Source: Atopsyche davidsoni (lineage: Eukaryota; Arthropoda; Insecta; Trichoptera; Hydrobiosidae). From it: a stretch of DNA of 64,000 nt. The DNA is taken from positions 1,984,001 to 2,048,000 of the forward strand of contig JAILWY010000021.1 in NCBI GenBank assembly GCA_022113835.1, in the 5' to 3' direction. The notes beneath the pieces were generated by a model. That model was not told the origin of the DNA, did not search any database, and saw only the letters and a list, made by a program, of their open reading frames with translations. This document shows positions 63,201 through 64,000 of the stretch, one piece after another (positions within the stretch are counted from its first letter, which is position 1; every line of letters starts with the position of its first letter). The position numbers and the translations under genes were made by a program.

Positions 63201-64000
63201 TTTTTGCCGAGAGTTATCTGTGAGAGTTCAGAGATATTGGATATGAACACCCCTCAAGGACTGCGCTGTCACCTGCATAACAATGAAGATTTCAGGATAT
63301 CCTCTCTCCGACCGCGAAATGGAAGAGCCTACGCATTCATTCCGCGGTTTCGTTTGCTTTGTTGGCACGTATGGAAGCTTTTCCTTCAGCAAAGCGCTTG
63401 TCTTAATGATGATGATATTTCGGTGATTTATTAATAACAGAGAAGTTTGCTTCGAGAAATGCTTAGGCTGAAAAGCACCCTGATCGTGTGAAGTACTCGT
63501 ATATTAGCAGGGCTTATACAAAAAAGATTAAAGACGTCAAACTAATATCAGAAATATAACTGGCAGAAGTTTTTTTTTTCTTTCGTATATTTATTATAAT
63601 CAGTTTTTTATTTTAAATAAAAATATATGAATTACTCCGAAACATTAAAAAGCTGTTTCCCATAAAAATAGCCAGCGTTACGACTTTTGGACATTAAAAG
63701 CACCCTTTACTATTTTACTGAAAACTCAGGTACGTAAATAAAATCTTTAACTAATAACACGAGCATAGATCGCACACTTCGTTATAGAACTATTAACTTT
63801 ACCGACCATAACACTGCACAGCTGACTGCATGGAAGTACCCTTAAGTACCACTATAAAACCTTTAAGAAGTTAAAGTGGTTTCAAGAATATTAAATCTGT
63901 ATAAATATGTAAATAATTATAATTAAGAAGCATACTCCTACCTTTTCTCCGCTGTCAGAAGGCAGGTAGAACACCAGTACAGTGAGGAATGATATTCCCA
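15030..64000 (-). CDS. Nicotinic acetylcholine receptor alpha subunit (alpha1-4 type), 3' half: TM1 end to stop, 6 exons
   Basis: A subunit of the pentameric cation channel gated by acetylcholine in insect synapses; channels containing such subunits are targets of neonicotinoids. Exons in transcript order: 63942-64000 (partial), 41095-41231, 20254-20400, 19867-19962, 15989-16184 and 15030-15227. All five junctions keep frame. The product runs: TM1 end ([19 protein letters not shown]); TM2 ([20 protein letters not shown]); TM3 ([20 protein letters not shown]); the loop start with [20 protein letters not shown]; a short cytoplasmic loop with VRTCNGLEL; the amphipathic [20 protein letters not shown]; then TM4 ([20 protein letters not shown]) and the tail APTLYDDR to the stop. 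The ligand-binding half with the Cys-loop and vicinal Cys pair lies outside the window, so alpha is inferred from overall family likeness. Which of alpha1, 2, 3 or 4 is unresolved. Confidence 0.94.
15228..15988 (-). other. nAChR last intron (GC-AG), contains fold-back repeat copy B
   Basis: This 761-bp intron begins GCAAGC and ends TTTCAG. GC-AG introns are a minor but well-established class spliced by the major spliceosome. The 200-bp repeat at 15749-15948 lies near the donor. Confidence 0.85.
15749..15948. repeat. Fold-back interspersed repeat, copy B
   Basis: The left arm GATCCGGTTTCTTGGGTGTT pairs imperfectly with AACACTCAAGAAACAGAGTC on the right, around a GGGACCAT...AGTCCCAGCATCCC centre. 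The outer tail (TAGGTTTTGGCAGCCGTTGT) is shared with copies A and C. Confidence 0.75.
15989..16184 (-). CDS. nAChR loop exon with amphipathic MA helix
   Basis: 196 bp, acceptor CATTCCAG. Encodes [12 protein letters not shown] through [20 protein letters not shown] to KKEEESTR. The donor is GC (AGG|GCAAGC) and no GT donor keeps the frame here. Confidence 0.93.
16525..16590 (-). repeat. tRNA-derived (SINE-like) fragment
   Basis: The minus strand shows an A-box-like GTGGTCAAGAGGAC (16569-16582) and, 28 bp on, a B-box-like AGGTTTGAATCC (16529-16540). The stems are poorly paired, so this is not a functional tRNA gene. Confidence 0.45.
17340..17640. other. GC-rich intronic island
   Basis: About 300 bp far richer in G+C than its surroundings, including GCGCCGCCCCGCCCGGCCCG near 17538. 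Overlapping open frames exist on both strands, as GC-rich DNA gives by chance; none matches a known family. Function unknown: enhancer, unannotated exon or ncRNA promoter are all possible. Confidence 0.5.
17757..18018 (+). pseudogene. Non-LTR retrotransposon reverse-transcriptase C-terminus, fragment 2
   Basis: The plus strand reads [19 protein letters not shown], then after frameshifts [20 protein letters not shown] with RQWL, then EEMVTNLL and TGA. This is the conserved C-terminal order (KxRKxxYxGHI, GKRxxGRR-like, WLxNxRxW, MVANL stop) of several insect non-LTR elements. Frameshifts and stops show it is dead. Confidence 0.75.
19867..19962 (-). CDS. nAChR cytoplasmic-loop exon
   Basis: 96 bp, acceptor TATTTCAG, donor GTAAAT. 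Encodes [20 protein letters not shown] and a Pro-rich stretch to [13 protein letters not shown] is characteristic of insect alpha subunits. The phase fits both neighbours (GC|G, CG|A). Confidence 0.85.
20254..20400 (-). CDS. nAChR exon with TM3 end and start of cytoplasmic loop
   Basis: 147 bp, acceptor TTTCCACAG, donor GTAAGT. Completes S of [19 protein letters not shown] and runs through [20 protein letters not shown] to QFDRRA. Confidence 0.95.
21611..21786. repeat. 8-bp minisatellite (ACACCCCA)n, about 22 copies
   Basis: Near-perfect tandem array with strong strand asymmetry: C-rich on plus, (TGGGGTGT)n on minus. Variant units containing CAGCATCC and CAGCACCC occur only near the right end (21761-21776). 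The array is open in several frames, but this follows from the repeat and is not evidence of coding. Confidence 0.97.
22999..23218. repeat. Near-perfect 220-bp palindrome with tRNA-like loop
   Basis: The left arm 22999-23089 (91 nt) and right arm 23130-23218 (89 nt) are exact reverse complements apart from a 2-nt insertion near 23060. The 40-nt loop (23090-23129), with the arm tip, includes GTGGGATTTGAACCCAC (23087-23103). Its complement is a T-arm-like stem-loop with a B-box-like GGGTTCAAATCC. A transcript from either strand would form an almost perfect long hairpin. The arms do not resemble known transposase-bearing elements. Confidence 0.95.
24315..24410. repeat. 29-bp perfect inverted repeat enclosing a small hairpin and GAAAC box
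   Basis: Arms 24315-24343 and 24382-24410 are exact reverse complements. The 38-nt spacer contains TTTGATGATGACC, a loop and GGTCGAA, so a second short helix (GACC/GGTC) sits inside. The layout recalls a hammerhead ribozyme open at helix III, but the core is not canonical. Confidence 0.85.
24555..24612 (-). repeat. Non-LTR retrotransposon 3' tail, fragment 3
   Basis: The minus strand reads NEMVAHLL followed by TAA and a GGAGAGGC tail, matching the C-terminus seen at 9702 and 17975. Only this short end is recognisable. Confidence 0.5.
25010..25225. other. GC-rich intronic island
   Basis: About 215 bp of markedly higher G+C with CGCCGGCGC and GGTCGCGAGCG words in AT-rich intron. There are open frames on both strands without family similarity. 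Confidence 0.4.
25865..26200. other. GC-rich intronic island
   Basis: Contains TCGCCGAGACGCCGGAGG and GACAGGGCCCGGCACTC. No coding or element signature recognised. Confidence 0.4.
28052..28407 (+). repeat. Two-copy tandem duplication, unit about 178 bp
   Basis: TGGCTAAA at 28052 and 28230 starts two diverged copies; GTGAACAAACTTTTGATCA recurs at 28069 and 28246, and TAACATCGTGTATGTTAAG recurs in both. The start of unit 1 (CCAGGGGTGAACAAAC) resembles hAT terminal sequence, so the array may derive from a hAT end. Confidence 0.85.
28551..28989 (-). mobile_element. piggyBac-like element with TTAA flanks, non-autonomous
   Basis: Flanked by TTAA (28547-28550 and 28990-28993). The ends read CACACTTAGGCGGGTACC and, reverse-complemented, CACTCTAGTACCCGTTCC: imperfect terminal repeats sharing CAC-CT-AG and GTACC words. 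The minus strand (28740-28928) is open and encodes an acidic stretch ([19 protein letters not shown]) like the N-termini of many piggyBac transposases. Most of the transposase is missing. It is a different family from the 3702 element. Confidence 0.62.
34200..34390. other. GC-richer patch with a GC hairpin
   Basis: GGCGCGG (34310-34316) and CCGCGCC (34326-34332) form a 7-bp G+C stem around a 9-nt loop inside a 190-bp GC-richer segment. No open frame gives a recognisable protein. Confidence 0.4.
36826..37000 (+). repeat. Diverged intronic duplication, copy 1
   Basis: Shares in order, with the segment at 37587-37772: CAGTGCG-CGG, GTTATTTATCGGAAACG, a TTCCAATACG-like block and AAACTGACATATATCAGA. 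A partial third copy (GTGTGACATTATAAATGG then TTTATCGGAAAT) lies near 37030-37065. It begins in a GC-rich island. Confidence 0.7.
37587..37772 (+). repeat. Diverged intronic duplication, copy 2
   Basis: Same block order as copy 1, about 760 bp downstream, with a 15-20-bp insertion in the middle. It ends immediately at the hAT-like MITE. Gene origin or function not recognised. Confidence 0.7.
37779..38240. mobile_element. hAT-like MITE, 462 bp
   Basis: Ends are CAGTGCTTCTCAAAGTGGTC on the left and, reverse-complemented, CAGTGGCTCTCAAACTATTT on the right. The 8-bp flanks CATTAGAC (37771-37778) and TATTAAAC (38241-38248) match at 6 of 8 positions, fitting an aged hAT target duplication. The right part carries about three tandem copies of a 35-bp unit containing AGGGGGTCCGTGGGCAAG; AGGGGGTCC also recurs on the left. 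No coding capacity. Confidence 0.8.
38241..41094. other. Intron segment with broad GC-rich island (38440-39560)
   Basis: Roughly 1.1 kb of elevated G+C, richest near 38690-38720 (CCGGCCGGCGGGCGAGCGG). No element ends, exon or RNA gene recognised; the rest is AT-rich. Confidence 0.45.
41095..41231 (-). CDS. nAChR exon with TM2 and first half of TM3
   Basis: 137 bp, acceptor TTCCCAG, donor GTAAGA. Encodes [20 protein letters not shown] through FTMILDTF plus AG. It includes the pore-lining TM2 and the following [12 protein letters not shown]. It is GC-richer than the flanking intron, as expected for coding sequence. Confidence 0.95.
43085..43380. other. GC-rich intronic island
   Basis: About 300 bp with GCGCAGGCGGATCCTGCGCG near 43188. 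Open frames are short and unrecognised. Confidence 0.4.
44800..45085 (+). pseudogene. Non-LTR retrotransposon reverse-transcriptase fragment 4
   Basis: The plus strand reads, across frameshifts and stops, a TL-rich segment, [16 protein letters not shown], then [20 protein letters not shown]. This corresponds to the region just before the KRRKxxYxGHI block in several insect non-LTR elements (EAFEMWxxRRML..., SWTDxVTNxEVL..., ERELL). It may belong to the same family as the tail at 17757. Confidence 0.65.
45285..45600. other. GC-rich intronic island
   Basis: Includes GGCGAGCGGCGCCGCGTCGG near 45339 and GGCGGCTAACGGCGGC near 45518. Shares TTGCACTCCTC with the 17340 island. No coding match. Confidence 0.4.
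49001..49008. repeat. Left 8-bp target-site duplication of the hAT element
   Basis: ATCTAACC, identical to 52366-52373. Confidence 0.92.
49209..49517 (-). pseudogene. Mariner transposase, C-terminal half (family 1)
   Basis: Read from 49517 down: [13 protein letters not shown], a frameshift near 49480, then [28 protein letters not shown] (second catalytic Asp) and [15 protein letters not shown] (third Asp), with exactly 34 residues between the two Asp as in mariner DD34D enzymes. The N-terminal half with the first Asp is missing. Its 3' flank extends to about 49136. Confidence 0.9.
49520..50161 (+). pseudogene. Mariner transposase, central and C-terminal part (family 2)
   Basis: The plus strand reads [21 protein letters not shown] (first Asp), [40 protein letters not shown], a second Asp in KHDKALCH, then after a frameshift [16 protein letters not shown] (third Asp). 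It ends near 50161. An in-frame stop after KEIVY, the HDN to HDK change and the frameshift make it dead. It differs enough from the neighbouring fragment to be a separate family. Confidence 0.9.
50611..51330. repeat. Inverted repeat, arms about 150 bp, nested in the hAT
   Basis: 50611-50757 and 51176-51330 are imperfect reverse complements; the best block is GCATTTAGGTGTCTTTTTTT plus AAATTGGAAATAAAAGATTA. The outer ends both begin GGAGATTATTAT and then ACCGAT. With about 420 bp between arms it could be a MITE of roughly 720 bp; no target duplication is certain. Confidence 0.65.
51861..52163 (-). pseudogene. hAT transposase C-terminal dimerisation domain
   Basis: The open frame shows [19 protein letters not shown], then [19 protein letters not shown] and [11 protein letters not shown]. 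This is the hAT C-terminal domain of the subfamily related to vertebrate GTF2IRD2/ZBED-type genes. The catalytic core upstream is not recognisable. Confidence 0.87.
52366..52373. repeat. Right 8-bp target-site duplication of the hAT element
   Basis: ATCTAACC, identical to 49001-49008. Confidence 0.92.
52374..55765. other. AT-rich intron segment
   Basis: No exon or element recognised. GC-richer patches lie at 53850-53960 and 55440-55640 (GGGCGGGGGCGCTGAAAGCC near 55463), without family similarity. Confidence 0.4.
55766..55795 (-). repeat. T-arm-like fragment related to the palindrome loop
   Basis: GTGGGATTATGACCCAC (55772-55788) matches the loop motif at 23087-23103 at 14 of 17 bases and is also followed by ATC. 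Probably a decayed copy of the same tRNA-derived repeat. Confidence 0.4.
56685..56715 (-). repeat. B-box-like tRNA-derived fragment
   Basis: The minus strand reads CCCGGGTTAGAATCCTGC, close to a tRNA T-arm (GGTTCGAATCC). No A box is evident, so it is only a fragment. Confidence 0.3.
58083..58145 (+). repeat. tRNA-derived (SINE-like) sequence
   Basis: GCTCAGCGGTTAGACCGTGG (58084-58103) is a good D-arm/A-box match, followed by an anticodon-arm-like CTCTTGATAGAG. The T-arm (near CCATATCGATATC) is degenerate, so this is a pseudo-tRNA or SINE head and not a working tRNA. Confidence 0.5.
58146..63941. other. Right-hand part of the TM1-TM2 intron
   Basis: AT-rich with GC-rich islands at 60090-60350 (GCGGAGGGCCCTGGGGCCTC near 60220), 61180-61380 and 63150-63380. 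No exon, RNA gene or transposon end was recognised. Confidence 0.4.
63942..64000 (-). CDS. nAChR exon ending in TM1 (partial)
   Basis: Encodes [19 protein letters not shown] and ends in phase 0 before donor GTAGGA. The exon continues beyond the window. Confidence 0.9.

Larger units (their letters stand above)
41232..63941 (-). other. nAChR intron between TM1 and TM2 exons (22.7 kb)
   Basis: Recognised contents: retrotransposon fragment (44800), hAT composite (49009-52365) and tRNA-derived fragments (55770, 56690, 58083). GC-rich patches occur near 42590-42760, 43085-43380, 45285-45600, 47210-47310, 53850-53960, 55440-55640, 60090-60350, 61180-61380 and 63150-63380. The remainder is AT-rich. 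I found no nested gene with recognisable similarity. Confidence 0.7.

Noticed and set aside
1..64000. Bacterial-type system, CRISPR array or operon
   Set aside because: Spliced genes, intron phases and element types are all those of an animal nuclear genome; no regularly spaced direct repeats other than the minisatellite.

Overview
The window is AT-rich animal nuclear DNA, almost certainly insect. It has spliced genes with GT-AG introns, several families of decayed DNA transposons (Tigger/pogo, piggyBac, mariner, hAT), decayed non-LTR retrotransposon tails, and a neuronal-type nicotinic acetylcholine receptor alpha subunit whose sequence is typically insect. The order or species cannot be fixed from the sequence. 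I see no bacterial operon, CRISPR array, rRNA gene or intact tRNA gene.

Layout. (1) 1-800, minus: the first two coding exons of ATIC, the bifunctional enzyme of the last two purine-synthesis steps; the rest lies left of the window. (2) 2990-7229, plus: a complete three-exon gene for a SPOUT-fold RNA methyltransferase-like protein (SPOUT1/C9orf114 family, 418 aa). Its first intron holds a TTAA-flanked piggyBac remnant, a fold-back repeat and a Tigger remnant. (3) 7549-8775, minus: a complete four-exon ribulose-phosphate 3-epimerase gene (227 aa, pentose phosphate pathway). It converges on the methyltransferase gene, with the two poly(A) signals about 25 bp apart. (4) 9750-15029: AT-rich DNA, presumably part 3' UTR and part intergenic. 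(5) 15030-64000, minus: the 3' half of a nicotinic acetylcholine receptor alpha-subunit gene, from the end of TM1 to the stop. Six exons are visible, separated by introns of 0.76, 3.7, 0.29, 20.7 and 22.7 kb. All five junctions restore the reading frame, and one intron uses a GC donor.

About three quarters of the window is therefore intron of one ion-channel gene. Those introns carry: a C-rich 8-bp minisatellite; a near-perfect 220-bp palindrome with a tRNA-like loop; a 29-bp-arm hairpin with a GAAAC box; a piggyBac-like element; a 462-bp hAT-like MITE; a 3.36-kb hAT element with an exact 8-bp target duplication that contains two truncated mariners joined head to head; non-LTR retrotransposon tails; tRNA-derived fragments; and a series of unexplained GC-rich islands.

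The genes share no pathway beyond general metabolism: ATIC and the epimerase both touch ribose-5-phosphate/purine supply, but their proximity is probably ordinary linkage. I found no convincing new multigene system. The strongest leads are the 22999-23218 palindrome, the recurrent hairpin-plus-GAAAC repeats, the GC-rich intronic islands and the composite hAT/mariner locus.
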